This document shows, one piece after another, positions 29,290 to 39,071 of a stretch of 64,000 nt of DNA. The stretch is from Anabaena sp. 4-3. GTDB lineage: Bacteria; Cyanobacteriota; Cyanobacteriia; Cyanobacteriales; Nostocaceae. The DNA lies in assembly GCF_001597745.1 (NCBI RefSeq), contig NZ_LUHJ01000026.1, positions 375,886-439,885 of the forward strand. The letters are read 5' to 3'. The notes beneath the pieces are model-generated. The model did no database searches. It was given only the letters and a program-made list of their open reading frames with translations, and was not told the origin of the DNA. Each line of letters opens with the position of its first letter. Position 1 is the stretch's first letter. The position numbers were made by a program, and so were the translations under genes.

Positions 29290-31521
29290 GTGGTTCAAAG
29301 CAGTCTAAGCACCAATATCGTCACTTCAAATCAAGATACAGAACCTAGCTATGGAAAAATTTTTACGGTACTTATTCGGAGATTTCCTTGGTTTTTAGCA
29401 GTATTGTTCACCACAATTGCCTTAGCAGCTTTCATCACTTCTAAAACCAAACCTACCTACAAAAGTACAATGCAGTTGTTGGTAGAACCTAACTACCAAG
29501 GTAGAAGAGAGACAGCCGGGCCAGAAACTCAATTTCTCGAACCTGATGTCCAGATAGATACTGCAACTCAACTTAATTTGATGCAGAGTTCAGGACTGAT
29601 TCAAAAAGCAGTTACAAAACTACAATCTGAATATCCAAATATTACTGTCGCTGACATTAAAAATGCTTTAGTCTTGAATCAAATCAAGACGAAAGAAGAT
29701 AATGTAGCGACTAAAATTTTCCAGGTAGACTACACAGCTAACGATGCCGAAAAGACGCAAAAAGTTCTGGCTGCTATTCGTCAAGTTTATGTGGAATACA
29801 ACAAAGAACAGCAGGATATGCGTCTGCAAAAAGGTCTACAAGTTATCAGAGAACAATTAAGCAAAGCCAGCGAAGAAGTAAACGCGGCTGAAGCCAACTT
29901 ACAACGGTTCCGCAGAAATCAGAATTTAATTGATCCAGTTGCACAGGCTAAAGCTTTAGAAGATGCTTTGAACGCTGTTGAACAGGAACGCCGTACTACT
30001 CGTTCTCAGTATCAAGAGGCTTTAGCCAAGCAAAAATCTTTGCAAGAACAACTCAACCGTTCTCCTCAAAATGCTTTAGTTGCTTCCCGTCTGAGTCAGT
30101 CTACTCGCTATCAAGGCTTACTCAACGAAATTCAAAAAACAGAACTGTCGTTGGCTCAAGAACGCCTACGCTTTACAGATGAGACTCCTAGCGTGCAGAA
30201 GTTGAAAGAACAACTGCAAAGCCAAAAGGAATTATTGCAACAAGAAGTAGGCAGAACTTTAGGCTTTAAAGGAGTCAGTGTTTTCAATTCCAGGGAACCG
30301 CTTCTGGAACAAGGACAACTAGGTGAAATTGACCTTAACCTTGCTAGTCAACTGGTAGAAACACAGACAACTATAGTTGCATTAAGTGCGCGTGACCAAA
30401 GTTTGGCACAGAAAGAAAATCAGCTACGTCTAGAAATCAAACGCTTTCCGCCCCTATTGGCTTATTACAACCGCATACAACCACAGTTACAATTTAGTCG
30501 CGAAAGATTGGAGCAACTGTTGCGGGCAGAACAGCAATTGCGCCAAGAATTAGCCAAGGGTGGATTTAATTGGGAAGTTGTGGAAGAACCCCAACTAGGT
30601 GTGAAATTAGGCCCTAACCTCCAGCAAAATCTGATGTTGGGTGCAGTGGTAGGGTTAATGTTGGGTGGTATTGCCGCCTTTATTCGGGAAGCATCTGATG
30701 ATTCTGTTCACACTACGGCTGAGTTAGAAAAACAAGCTGCTTTGCCTTTGTTGGGAACTACTCCTAAACTAGCACCAGCTAAAACCAAAGAATCTATGAT
30801 TAAGCTACCTTTTGGTAAGCCAGAAATACCTGCACCTTGGACGATTGAGGTTTTACAATCTCCTCACCGTTGGGAATCTTTGGATCTGATTTACAAAAAT
30901 ATCGAACTTTTAAATTCTGTCTCTAGCTTGAAGTCGTTGATGATTTCCTCGCCTGTGGTGGATGAGGGTAAGTCAGCTTTCGCTTTGGGTTTAGCGATGA
31001 GTGCGGCGCGGTTACATAAACGGGTACTGTTGATTGATGCTAACTTACGTCATCCGAGTCTGCATGAACAGCTAAATATTCCCAATGATCAAGGGCTTTC
31101 TACTCTCTTGGCTAGTGAGATCACTTTGCCTAATCAGATTGGAACTCATTCTGTAGGCTCAACCTATATTGATATTTTAACGGCTGGCCCTCAACCTGCT
31201 GATGCTGCTAATCTTTTGAGTTCTCCCCGGATGCAGGAATTGATGAACGCATTTGAGGAGAACTATGATTTAGTAATTATCGATGCGCCGCCTGTTTTGG
31301 GTTTGGTGGATGCGATGCTGACGGCTTCCTCTTGTCGGAGTGTGGTATTGGTAGCTAGCATCGGTAGGGTAACTCGCAGCCAAATCGCCCAAGCTACAGG
31401 TATGTTGAGTAGGTTAAACCTGATTGGAGTTGTGGCTAATGGGGTGGCTAACTCTGATAGTACCTATGTACAGTATGCTAGGGAATATCGATATGCTCTA
31501 CAACAAGCGGTAGAGAAGTAG
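29290..31521 (+). CDS. Wzc-like polysaccharide co-polymerase and tyrosine autokinase
   Basis: A 743-residue protein starting at GTG. It has an N-terminal transmembrane helix (about 33-50), a long periplasmic Wzz/GumC domain with heptad coiled coils (about 160-400), a second helix (about 448-466) and a cytoplasmic BY-kinase-like domain. The Walker A segment reads SSPVVDEGKSA (about 552-562), where PGEGKS is usual, and Walker A' reads LLIDANLRHP (about 578-587), with Asn for the second Asp. Walker B is LVIIDAPP (about 659). A few Tyr residues close the protein (TYVQYAREYRY). It should set polymer length with the Wzy-like protein encoded at 41279. Autokinase activity is uncertain because of these changes. 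Confidence 0.9.
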   Translation: MVQSSLSTNIVTSNQDTEPSYGKIFTVLIRRFPWFLAVLFTTIALAAFITSKTKPTYKSTMQLLVEPNYQGRRETAGPETQFLEPDVQIDTATQLNLMQSSGLIQKAVTKLQSEYPNITVADIKNALVLNQIKTKEDNVATKIFQVDYTANDAEKTQKVLAAIRQVYVEYNKEQQDMRLQKGLQVIREQLSKASEEVNAAEANLQRFRRNQNLIDPVAQAKALEDALNAVEQERRTTRSQYQEALAKQKSLQEQLNRSPQNALVASRLSQSTRYQGLLNEIQKTELSLAQERLRFTDETPSVQKLKEQLQSQKELLQQEVGRTLGFKGVSVFNSREPLLEQGQLGEIDLNLASQLVETQTTIVALSARDQSLAQKENQLRLEIKRFPPLLAYYNRIQPQLQFSRERLEQLLRAEQQLRQELAKGGFNWEVVEEPQLGVKLGPNLQQNLMLGAVVGLMLGGIAAFIREASDDSVHTTAELEKQAALPLLGTTPKLAPAKTKESMIKLPFGKPEIPAPWTIEVLQSPHRWESLDLIYKNIELLNSVSSLKSLMISSPVVDEGKSAFALGLAMSAARLHKRVLLIDANLRHPSLHEQLNIPNDQGLSTLLASEITLPNQIGTHSVGSTYIDILTAGPQPADAANLLSSPRMQELMNAFEENYDLVIIDAPPVLGLVDAMLTASSCRSVVLVASIGRVTRSQIAQATGMLSRLNLIGVVANGVANSDSTYVQYAREYRYALQQAVEK

Positions 31522-31677
31522 AAGGGATTGGGGATTGGGGAATAGGTAAAAATTCTTTTCACCTGCTGCCTCCGCTTCCTGCTCCCTGTTGAATTCATCT
31601 GACTTGAGTCATACTTTTTGATTGTGCGATCGCCTGTTCAGGGTTGCGATCGCACTTGTGTTTTTGCTGGGCTGATA

Positions 31678-31727
31678 TATTAGTCATTAGTCATTGGTCA
31701 TTAGTCATTAGTCATTGGTCATTAGTT
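31678..31727. repeat. heptanucleotide tandem repeats
   Basis: Units of ATTAGTC and ATTGGTC alternate head to tail about seven times. This is the short tandemly repeated sequence class known in Nostoc and relatives. An open frame through the block is an artefact. Confidence 0.9.
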
Positions 31728-32398
31728 ACAGCAGGGAACAGGGAACAGGGAACAGTCCCCAATCCCCAATTCCCAGTCCCCAATTCCCAGTCCCCAATCC
31801 CCAGTCCCCAATCCCCAATCCCCTGCCTCCCCACTCTCTGTGTTTCTTAGGAGTTATAATCTCTTCTGCCTTCTGACTTGATTGACAAATTTATATAATT
31901 TAATAATTTTATGTCCAAAAAATGTTGAAATAAACTTGACTTTTTTAAATGTACAATTTAAACTTTTTTTGTGTTAAAATTAACTCTAAAATTATTACTA
32001 AATAAATAAGTATATTTATGCCAGCTTTATATTTTGGCTGGGAAACACTTTTTATTTAAAGAATAAATAAAGAATCAGTTTTGCTATATAGTTATTTATA
32101 TGGATTCTTATATCCTAGATATTGAAATTAATTTTAGGTGACTCAACGGTAATAGTGGACTAGCTTTCTTAAATTTATTGAACATAGTAGACAAGTAGGC
32201 AAAATAAACATAATTACAAAGTTATTAAGCTCATCATGGGGTAACATACCTCTACATTTACCCAACATCCCTAATTTGTATCCGAGACATCTAAATTTCC
32301 AGTTAACTTTCTAATTATGTTGACTACTACCTATCTACTTAGTATGTCATCCAGCACGACGTAAATTCAATAAATATATTTCTGCAATTCAAGACAAC

Positions 32399-32561
32399 AG
32401 GGAACTCTTAACAGGAACGTTTGAAGGGGGTTCAATCCCCCATGAACGCCAACCGTCAATAGGTGGGGGTATTAAACGCTGTGATTGGCAGAGGAAACAG
32501 CCAACAAATCTCAATTAAACTCAAAAATTGACTGTTGCCCGTTGTCTATTAAGAGTTCCCT
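32399..32561. other. segment bounded by 13-bp inverted repeats, possible structured RNA or MITE
   Basis: AGGGAACTCTTAA at 32399-32411 is matched by its exact complement TTAAGAGTTCCCT at 32549-32561. Between them is a strong hairpin, GGGGG-TTCAAT-CCCCC (about 32426-32441), next to short pairing flanks, and a GGTGGGGGTATT stretch. No open frame is present. It could be a structured RNA or a miniature mobile element. It does not match a tRNA, since no acceptor stem can be formed. Confidence 0.45.
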
Positions 32562-32687
32562 CTCCCGTTGGCGCAGCCTCTTGTAGAGAAGGGAGATAAA
32601 CAGGCTACTAGAAAGTTAAACAGCACAAAACATCGGTCATTTGGCTTTTAACTGAATATCTCAAATCTAGCAGAATTACCAAAGTGT

Positions 32688-32815
32688 CATATCTTGCACC
32701 ATTCTCAATCAGAATAGGCGATGCACAGCCCACAACGTAAAACTCATAATCTTAGCTACCTGCTAGCAATGCCCACCCTACAAAAATTGTCATCAAGCAA
32801 CGGGTGCAAGATGTG
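32688..32815. mobile_element. miniature inverted-repeat element, copy A
   Basis: The ends CATATCTTGCACC (32688-32700) and GGTGCAAGATGTG (32803-32815) are inverted repeats with one mismatch. The inside contains GCAATGCCCACCCTACAA, also present in the related copy at 55358. No coding sequence is inside. It lies about 110 bases before hepC. Confidence 0.7.
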
Positions 32816-32924
32816 TAAATATCTATAACTTTGGGCTAGAAAGCACGATTCACATCGCCGTCTTTGACATTGATAGCCTTTGATATCAACTCAGCGATTT
32901 ACTTGACATAAATCCCAAGACATT

Positions 32925-33710
32925 ATGACAAGCACAATAGTTCCAACTCTTCTTCATAACTATCCTGTAACCCCACAACAGCAAGAAAATCGCGCCTCAC
33001 GCTACACTCTCCAATGGCGGCGGGGTCAACTGTTGGTAAAGGCTTCTACAAAATTGCCACAGCCATATTTACCTTCTCTAGATAATCAGCAATTGTTAGT
33101 AGAATGCTTAAAACATTCACCAGTCAACTTGGTGAGTATAGATGCCAAACTGGGTAAAACTGTGTTACAGTTCTGGGCTGAGGGCTGTGAACAAGCTAAT
33201 AAACCTATATTCCTCCGCATACCTTCTGGTTCTAAATTTTTCCAACGAACTAGCCAAAATGGAATGTGGTTGCAATTGATAAACAGGGTGATTGCCGGCG
33301 GATTATTGCTGTTGTTAAGTCCAATCATGGCAGTATTGATAATACTGATGCAAGTTTATTCACCCAAGTCAATCTTTACTCGTGAATGGCGTGTAGGACA
33401 AAGGGGTAAACTGTTTCGCACGATTAAGTTTTGTACTACTCATCAGCAAAATACCACTGTTTTGGGGCGTTGGTTGAGTAAATCAGGTTTAGATCATCTG
33501 CCACAATTATGGAATGTGCTACGAGGTGAAATGAGTTTGATAGGAACTCGTTGTTGGACTTTAGAAGCAGCCATAAGTTTGAGTTTAGAAAGACAACATC
33601 AACTCAAGCAACTACCAGTAATTAACAATTCATGGGAAGTGAAGGCAGAAGCCCAGGTGTTACATTTGGACGGACAAACCTGTAGTTTAAAAGAGGGTGT
33701 AAGGGTGTAA
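32925..33710 (+). CDS. hepC: polyprenyl-phosphate sugar-1-phosphate transferase-like protein (HepC)
   Basis: A 261-residue protein of the bacterial sugar transferase (PglC/WbaP/WcaJ) class. Residues 1-105 are a variable N-terminal region, a membrane helix covers about 122-143, and the catalytic part runs to about 212. Motifs are FTREWRVGQRGKLFRTIKF (about 151-169), LGRWLSKSGLDHLPQLWNV (about 180-198) and GEMSLIGTR (201-209). The catalytic Asp-Glu pair of characterised members (SLDELPQL) reads LDH here: Asp190 stays and Glu is His191. The enzyme is expected to start HEP synthesis on the lipid carrier. The gene lies directly upstream of hepA, as in Anabaena PCC 7120, where hepC is needed for the envelope polysaccharide. 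Confidence 0.85.
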   Translation: MTSTIVPTLLHNYPVTPQQQENRASRYTLQWRRGQLLVKASTKLPQPYLPSLDNQQLLVECLKHSPVNLVSIDAKLGKTVLQFWAEGCEQANKPIFLRIPSGSKFFQRTSQNGMWLQLINRVIAGGLLLLLSPIMAVLIILMQVYSPKSIFTREWRVGQRGKLFRTIKFCTTHQQNTTVLGRWLSKSGLDHLPQLWNVLRGEMSLIGTRCWTLEAAISLSLERQHQLKQLPVINNSWEVKAEAQVLHLDGQTCSLKEGVRV

Positions 33711-34024
33711 GGGAAAGACTCTTTCATGTTTGGTTATCGGTTTTGCTCGTGATTAACTGTGATGTAACTGTGTTGAGTACAAAGTGGTGCCAATAAAACT
33801 ACCATTCAGCAGTGCTGAGTTGAAGTATTCACTCAGCACTACATCTGTAAATAGAGTATGATTTTTCTGTAAAATTTTACTACTTTACAACATCTTTAAA
33901 TCAGTGAGTTTTTTTGAGGATTATGACAGTAATTGATAAATTTATCTGTTGGCTGATAATAAAGCCGAATTAGTTACTTAGCGTATATCGCTGATAAATA
34001 ACCAAGTCTGATTAGAAAATAATC
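33711..34024 (+). promoter_or_regulatory. hepC-hepA intergenic region
   Basis: The 314-base gap before hepA has an inverted repeat, AGTGCTGAG (33811-33819) and CTCAGCACT (33832-33840), which may be a terminator of hepC or a regulatory hairpin. The rest is AT-rich. I searched by eye for an NtcA palindrome (GTA-N8-TAC) and found none. In Anabaena PCC 7120 hepA has its own heterocyst-specific promoter with distal control elements, so this region probably carries the hepA promoter. Confidence 0.5.
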
Positions 34025-35875
34025 ATGCGTTTTCAACCAAATCAACTCATCCGTAATCTATTAAAAGCTACTAGCTTCTGGAAAGATAACTATTTAATTT
34101 TGCAAGAATTCAAAAAATTCCGCAAAATAGCAATCTTAGCTTTGGTGTTCTCAGTGCTAGCGGCTACTTTTGAAGGTGTAAGCATTGGATTTTTACTTTC
34201 ATTTTTGCAAAGTTTAACCAGCCCAGATGCTCAACCAGTCAAAACAGGTATAGAATGGTTTGACATTTTAATTTTAGGGGCGAAAGAACCAGCGATTAAT
34301 CGGTTGTATCGGATATCTGTACTGATTTTATTCAGTGCTTGGTTACGAGCAACCTTTAATTATTTTAGCCAAGTTTATATAGAATTAGCGCAATTATATC
34401 TTGGCGATCGCCTGCGAAAAAGTATTTTTGAACAACTGCAATCTTTCCAACTGAGTTACTTTAGTAAAATTTCCTCTGGGGAACTATTTAACACGATTAC
34501 CACAGAAATTGAAAGAATTAAGCAGGTTTTCAGTGGTGCAGCCTTTTTATTGACTAGAGGCTTGGCAGTTCTGGTTTATGTAATTTCCATGTTTGTGATT
34601 TCATGGCAGCTAACATTAGTATCTACCATGTTATTTTCATTGTTAGCGGTAGGCTTATCTAATTTGAATGCCAGAGTGCGCGAAACCAGTTTCGGAATGT
34701 CGGTGGCTAATGGAAATTTTACATCAGCAGCCGTAGAATTTATTAATGGGATGCGGACAGTTCACGCCTTTGGAACTCAAAATTTTGAACGCGATCGCTA
34801 CTACAAAGCTAGTCAAGAAGTCGTCAGTTCTACTACCAAAGTCATCATCACCTGGACATTGGTAAAACCAATTGCAGAAGCTATCGCTACCACTGTCTTA
34901 GTCGGGATGATTGTATTAGCATTCACTAACTTTGTCTCTGATGGTCAGTTACAAATTTCTTCTCTATTAACCTTTTTCTTTGTACTCTTCCGACTTGTCC
35001 CATTTATTCAAGATATTAATGGCACTAGAGCATTTTTAAGCAGCTTGCAAGGTTCGGCAGACAATATTAAAAACCTGCTGAGAACGGATGATAAGCCTTA
35101 TTTCCAAAATGGTAAAATCAAATTTACCGGCTTAAAAAGGTCAATTGATTTAGTATCTGTAGATTTTGGTTACAGTCCTGATCACTTAATTTTGCGTGAC
35201 ATTACCTTGAGCATTGAGAAAGGTAAAACTACAGCTTTAGTTGGTGCGTCTGGTGCTGGTAAAACCACACTAGCTGATTTAATTCCTCGCTTTCATGATG
35301 CTACTCAAGGCGATGTTTATTTAGATGATATCGACATTAGGAAGTTTGAGATTAATTCCTTACGTCGCAAAATCGCTGTCGTTAGTCAAGACACGTTTAT
35401 TTTTAACACTTCTGTTTGGGAAAATATCGCCTACGGTACACCAGAAGCGACTCCAGAACAAATTAAAGAAGCGGCAAAACTAGCTAACGCCTTGGAATTT
35501 ATTTTAGAAATGCCTGAAGGCTTTGACACCAAACTAGGAGATAGGGGTGTACGCTTATCTGGAGGACAAAGACAAAGATTAGCAATAGCTCGTGCTTTAT
35601 TACGTAACCCAGATATTTTGATTTTGGATGAAGCAACTAGCGCGTTAGATTCTGTATCAGAGCGATTAATTCAAGACTCATTAGAAAAGCTATCAGCAGG
35701 GAAAACAGTAATTGCGATCGCTCACCGTCTTTCTACTATTGCTAAAGCCGATAAAGTCGTAGTTCTTGACCAAGGACGCATCGTAGAACAAGGCGGTTAT
35801 CAAGAATTACTAGAGCAAAAAGGTAAGCTGTGGAAATATCACCAAATGCAATATGAAATGGGACAAGCTGGATAG
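34025..35875 (+). CDS. hepA: ABC exporter HepA
   Basis: A 616-residue half-transporter. Residues about 35-340 hold six membrane helices of an ABC exporter (for example IAILALVFSVLAATFEG, LTRGLAVLVYVISMFVI). The nucleotide-binding domain (about 370-610) has Walker A GASGAGKTT, Q-loop VSQDTFIFN, signature LSGGQRQR, Walker B ILILDEAT, and H-loop IAHRLST, all intact. HepA of Anabaena PCC 7120 is needed to lay down the heterocyst envelope polysaccharide. By analogy with PglK/MsbA it may flip a lipid-linked saccharide. No Wzx flippase is in the locus. It forms the head of the set of genes to 38976. Confidence 0.93.
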   Translation: MRFQPNQLIRNLLKATSFWKDNYLILQEFKKFRKIAILALVFSVLAATFEGVSIGFLLSFLQSLTSPDAQPVKTGIEWFDILILGAKEPAINRLYRISVLILFSAWLRATFNYFSQVYIELAQLYLGDRLRKSIFEQLQSFQLSYFSKISSGELFNTITTEIERIKQVFSGAAFLLTRGLAVLVYVISMFVISWQLTLVSTMLFSLLAVGLSNLNARVRETSFGMSVANGNFTSAAVEFINGMRTVHAFGTQNFERDRYYKASQEVVSSTTKVIITWTLVKPIAEAIATTVLVGMIVLAFTNFVSDGQLQISSLLTFFFVLFRLVPFIQDINGTRAFLSSLQGSADNIKNLLRTDDKPYFQNGKIKFTGLKRSIDLVSVDFGYSPDHLILRDITLSIEKGKTTALVGASGAGKTTLADLIPRFHDATQGDVYLDDIDIRKFEINSLRRKIAVVSQDTFIFNTSVWENIAYGTPEATPEQIKEAAKLANALEFILEMPEGFDTKLGDRGVRLSGGQRQRLAIARALLRNPDILILDEATSALDSVSERLIQDSLEKLSAGKTVIAIAHRLSTIAKADKVVVLDQGRIVEQGGYQELLEQKGKLWKYHQMQYEMGQAG

Positions 35876-35982
35876 AAATATTTCGGGAGAATTTCTTTAA
35901 TCTTTGATGAAGAAAACCAACAAACTGCTGTATTCAGCAACAAGCTAAGTAAATAATTCTATCTCTTACTCAGGGAAAACGA

Positions 35983-36822
35983 ATGGTAAATATTGGCTAT
36001 CATACTGCGCGATTTCAAGGAAAAATAAATCGTTCTCTATATAAGTCTCTGCTACCTCAAATAGTTAAACGTTCCATTCCCCACCCTGGTAATGTGACGA
36101 TTAATGTCTATGCTTTATCTTGTGAACGTGACTTACCAGAACAAGTAGCTAGTATTCGCTCATTTATTCGGAATATCGGCATTCCCCAGACATTTACTGT
36201 GATTTCGGATGGTAGCTACACTGATGCTAGTTGTCAGTTACTGCGTTCTATTCATCCCTGCGTTGAGGTAGTACCTTTAAACAAGTTGATCAGAACCGAC
36301 TTGCCGCAATGCGTTTCTGATTATGCCCAACAGCATCCGATGGGGAAAAAGTTATCAGCATTGATGTCAATTCCCGTTGATGGTGCAACTATTTACACTG
36401 ACTCAGATATTTTGTTTTTTCCTGGTGGAAGTGATTTAGTTGATTTAGCTAATTCAGATAGTAAATCCTCTTATTATCTGCCTGATTGCTCAGTGTCTTT
36501 AGATGCACGCATCATTTATGAGCCAGAAGAAAAATTAAATCCTGTCAATGGTGGATTTATTTTATTTAAGCATGAGTTTGATTGGAATTTGGCAATTGAA
36601 CGTTTAGCAAACCTGTCCGGACTGCCGATCTACTTTACTGAACAAACAATTGTACATTTAACAATGCACCATAATCATGGTGTACCACTATGTACAAAAA
36701 AATATGTTTTGGATGTTACAGACCAATTTATTTATCCTGATAAATTTGCCAGTAAAGAAATTGCTTTACGGCATTATGTAAGTGATGTCAGACACAAGTT
36801 TTGGTTTAATTTTGGTTTTTAA
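35983..36822 (+). CDS. putative glycosyltransferase or glycan-related protein of the HEP island
   Basis: A 279-residue soluble protein with no recognised Pfam-type motif from memory. It has IYTDSDILFF near residue 136, a possible D-x-D metal site as in GT-A enzymes, then GGFILFKHEFDWN and EQTIVHLTMHHN. These remind me of GT8-like or related nucleotide-diphospho-sugar transferases, and this is offered as a weak assignment. It follows hepA by 107 bases and lies 2 bases before the next GT4 gene, so it is co-transcribed with it. The Anabaena PCC 7120 island has an unassigned gene at the same place (from memory). Confidence 0.6.
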   Translation: MVNIGYHTARFQGKINRSLYKSLLPQIVKRSIPHPGNVTINVYALSCERDLPEQVASIRSFIRNIGIPQTFTVISDGSYTDASCQLLRSIHPCVEVVPLNKLIRTDLPQCVSDYAQQHPMGKKLSALMSIPVDGATIYTDSDILFFPGGSDLVDLANSDSKSSYYLPDCSVSLDARIIYEPEEKLNPVNGGFILFKHEFDWNLAIERLANLSGLPIYFTEQTIVHLTMHHNHGVPLCTKKYVLDVTDQFIYPDKFASKEIALRHYVSDVRHKFWFNFGF

Positions 36823-36824
36823 GG

Positions 36825-37949
36825 ATGATTGCGAACATAATTGATTCCCCAATGATTTATCACTGTTCTCAAACAGATATTAGAGGCGGTGGCGGTATTG
36901 AAACTTACGTGGCTTCTTTAGTATCGGCTCAACTTCCAGGGGTAAGCGATCGCACTATTACGTCTTTAAAAACAGTAGATCAAAAGCAGTTCAAGTTACT
37001 GCATATTCACGACCCGGATATGTTAGTTGATTGGCGGCAAGAATGTCCAGCAATTTTGACTTTGCATAATCACTCTATTTACTGTCCCAGTGGTACACAA
37101 TATCTAGCAGATAGGGGTAGAGTGTGCGATCGCGCCATGCACCCTTTAGGATGTGCTTGGGGTCATCTAGTCGATGGCTGTGGTAGTCGCAGACCACAAA
37201 ATATTCTCCAAGACTGGCGAAACACATCTCAGGTGCTAGAAGCCCTCAAAAAATTACCTATTCCGGTAATTGCTAATAGTGATTATGTCCGTCAGCAAGT
37301 CATTAGTAGTGGTATACCACCGGAACGGGTAATAACATTGCGCTGTGGTGTCCAACCACCCAAAACTGAGACTGCACCTTTGAGTCAAGACATCCATCAA
37401 CAGCAGCGCATTTTATTTGTCGGTCGGATTGTTCCGTACAAAGGCATTGAATGGCTAATTAAAGCCTTAGTGAAAACTCACCCAAGTATCCATTTAGATA
37501 TTGCTGGTGATGGTTGGGGTAAGCCGAGTATGGAACGTTTAGCAGCGAAAATGGGGTTAAGCGATCGCATTACTTGGCATGGTTGGTGTAGTGGCGAAAA
37601 ATTAGCCGCACTGTATCAACAATGTTTGGCTGTGGTTTTTCCCAGTTTGTGGCCGGAACCGGCTGGTTTAGTCACACTGGAAGCCTATAGCCATTATCGA
37701 CCCGTAATAGCCAGTGCAGTCGGAGGAATTCCAGAACATCTGCGAGATGGTGAAACAGGTATTTTAGTTCCACTCAATGATGTGCAGAAGTTAGCCAATG
37801 CCATCAATGAACTAGCATCAAATTATCTCAAATGTCGGCTTATGGGTCAACAAGGTCAGGCTTGGTTCCAGGAAGAATTTACACTTGATGTGCATGTGCA
37901 ACGACTCGAAAAAATTTATGCCAGAACTATTGCTGAATTTCAACCTTAA
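36825..37949 (+). CDS. glycosyltransferase family 4
   Basis: A 374-residue GT-B enzyme. Features are RGGGGIETYVASLV near residue 20, LTLHNHSIYCPSGT near 80, the donor-domain LFVGRIVPYKGIEWL near 205, and PEPAGLVTLEAY (E-x7-E, about 293-304) followed by SAVGGIPEHLRDGETG. A Cys-rich patch (CPSGT, RVCDR, LGCAWG, DGCGS, about 88-125) is shared by a known subgroup of bacterial GT4 proteins. ATG 36825 is near the upstream stop; the Met at codon 9 (MIYHCSQTD) is a possible alternative start. It is part of the hepA-linked operon. Confidence 0.9.
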   Translation: MIANIIDSPMIYHCSQTDIRGGGGIETYVASLVSAQLPGVSDRTITSLKTVDQKQFKLLHIHDPDMLVDWRQECPAILTLHNHSIYCPSGTQYLADRGRVCDRAMHPLGCAWGHLVDGCGSRRPQNILQDWRNTSQVLEALKKLPIPVIANSDYVRQQVISSGIPPERVITLRCGVQPPKTETAPLSQDIHQQQRILFVGRIVPYKGIEWLIKALVKTHPSIHLDIAGDGWGKPSMERLAAKMGLSDRITWHGWCSGEKLAALYQQCLAVVFPSLWPEPAGLVTLEAYSHYRPVIASAVGGIPEHLRDGETGILVPLNDVQKLANAINELASNYLKCRLMGQQGQAWFQEEFTLDVHVQRLEKIYARTIAEFQP

Positions 37950-37989
37950 ATTCTGAATCTGAACCAATTTCGCCAGCCTAATCACAATT

Positions 37990-38976
37990 ATGAATCATCT
38001 TAATTCTTCAGAACCTCTGGTTAGTGTAATTATCCCCACGTATAACAGAGCAGAATATTTAAAACAGGCGATCGCCAGCGCAGTTAAACAAACCTATCAC
38101 AACATTGAAATTATCGTTTCTGATAATTGCAGCCCCGAAAGTCCCCAAGCAATTGTCGAATCCTTTCAAGACTCGCGGATTAAATTTTGGCGACATCCAG
38201 AAAATATGGGGATGTTGCCCAATCAAATGAACGCCTTCAAAATGGCACAAGGTAAATATGTCGCTAGCCTCCATGATGATGATATTTGGCATGAGGATTT
38301 TTTAGCCAAGTTAATACCACATTTAGAAGCAGATTCTCAGTTGATTTTAGGTTTTTGCGACCAGTATATTATTGATAGCAAAAGTCAAATTAATCACGAA
38401 AAAACAGAAGTATATACTCGTGATTATCAGAGAGATAAATTAGCCGAAGGAGCTTACCAAAATTTTGTCAAAATAGGCTTAATTGACAAAAGTATCCCCA
38501 CAGCTTCAGCTTGTGTCATTCGCAATCATCTGATTGATTGGGATAGTATTCCCCCAGAAGTTGGCGGAATGTGGGACTTATATTTAACTTATCTATGTTG
38601 TATATCAGGTTATGGAGTTTACTATTATCCCGAAAGATTAACCCTATATCGTGAGCATGAACAAACTGATACTCAACTCAGTGGTAGTAGAAATGCTCAG
38701 GCAAAAATTCGTAAAGCTCAGAGCGAAATTTTCTGTTACAAAATCTTCATGGAAGATATGCGTTTAAAAGAATTTCGTTCCTACTTTCAACAAAAGTGGT
38801 TGGAAGCTCATACAACTTTAGGAATTGGTTTATTACGTAATCAACAAACAACAGCAGCACGTTCCTATCTTTGGCAAGCATTCACGCAACAAAAATTTAA
38901 TTTACGGACTTTCGTAGCATTAAGTTTGAGTTTTACTCCACGAACTTTAGCTAATCCCCTGTTGGGAGTGAAGTAA
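37990..38976 (+). CDS. glycosyltransferase family 2
   Basis: A 328-residue GT-A enzyme. It starts with VSVIIPTYNRAEYLKQAI, then IIVSDNCSPES, and SLHDDDIWHEDFL near residue 96 supplies the DXD metal motif. A later stretch, GGMWDLYLTYLC near 195, is the acceptor-side aromatic region, and the C-terminal 80 residues are helical. It should add a sugar to the HEP subunit. It follows the GT4 gene by 40 bases and is the last gene before a block of heptanucleotide repeats. Confidence 0.9.
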   Translation: MNHLNSSEPLVSVIIPTYNRAEYLKQAIASAVKQTYHNIEIIVSDNCSPESPQAIVESFQDSRIKFWRHPENMGMLPNQMNAFKMAQGKYVASLHDDDIWHEDFLAKLIPHLEADSQLILGFCDQYIIDSKSQINHEKTEVYTRDYQRDKLAEGAYQNFVKIGLIDKSIPTASACVIRNHLIDWDSIPPEVGGMWDLYLTYLCCISGYGVYYYPERLTLYREHEQTDTQLSGSRNAQAKIRKAQSEIFCYKIFMEDMRLKEFRSYFQQKWLEAHTTLGIGLLRNQQTTAARSYLWQAFTQQKFNLRTFVALSLSFTPRTLANPLLGVK

Positions 38977-39007
38977 GTAGGGAGGTAGGGGAGCAGGGGA
39001 GAAAAAC

Positions 39008-39063
39008 TAATGACTAATGACTAATAACTAATGACTAATAACTAATGACTAATAACTAAGGAC
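39008..39063. repeat. heptanucleotide tandem repeats
   Basis: Head-to-tail units of CTAATGA and CTAATAA type cover this stretch in the 95-base gap before the next gene. They belong to the same repeat class as 31678-31727 and 42711-42743, read on the opposite strand. The repeats reach to within about 10 bases of the next start codon. Confidence 0.9.
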
Positions 39064-39071
39064 TATAATAG

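Larger units (their letters stand above)
31522..32924. other. long non-coding region upstream of hepC
   Basis: A 1.4 kb stretch without a credible gene. In order it holds heptanucleotide repeats (31678-31727), CCCCAATC/CCCAGTC-type repeats (about 31756-31823), a very AT-rich part (31870-32240), a segment bounded by 13-bp inverted repeats (32399-32561), and a small element with inverted ends (32688-32815). The hepC promoter should lie near 32820-32900, or further upstream if the gene has a long leader. In Anabaena PCC 7120 the hepC-hepA genes respond to nitrogen starvation and need distal upstream DNA; whether that applies here is inference. Confidence 0.6.
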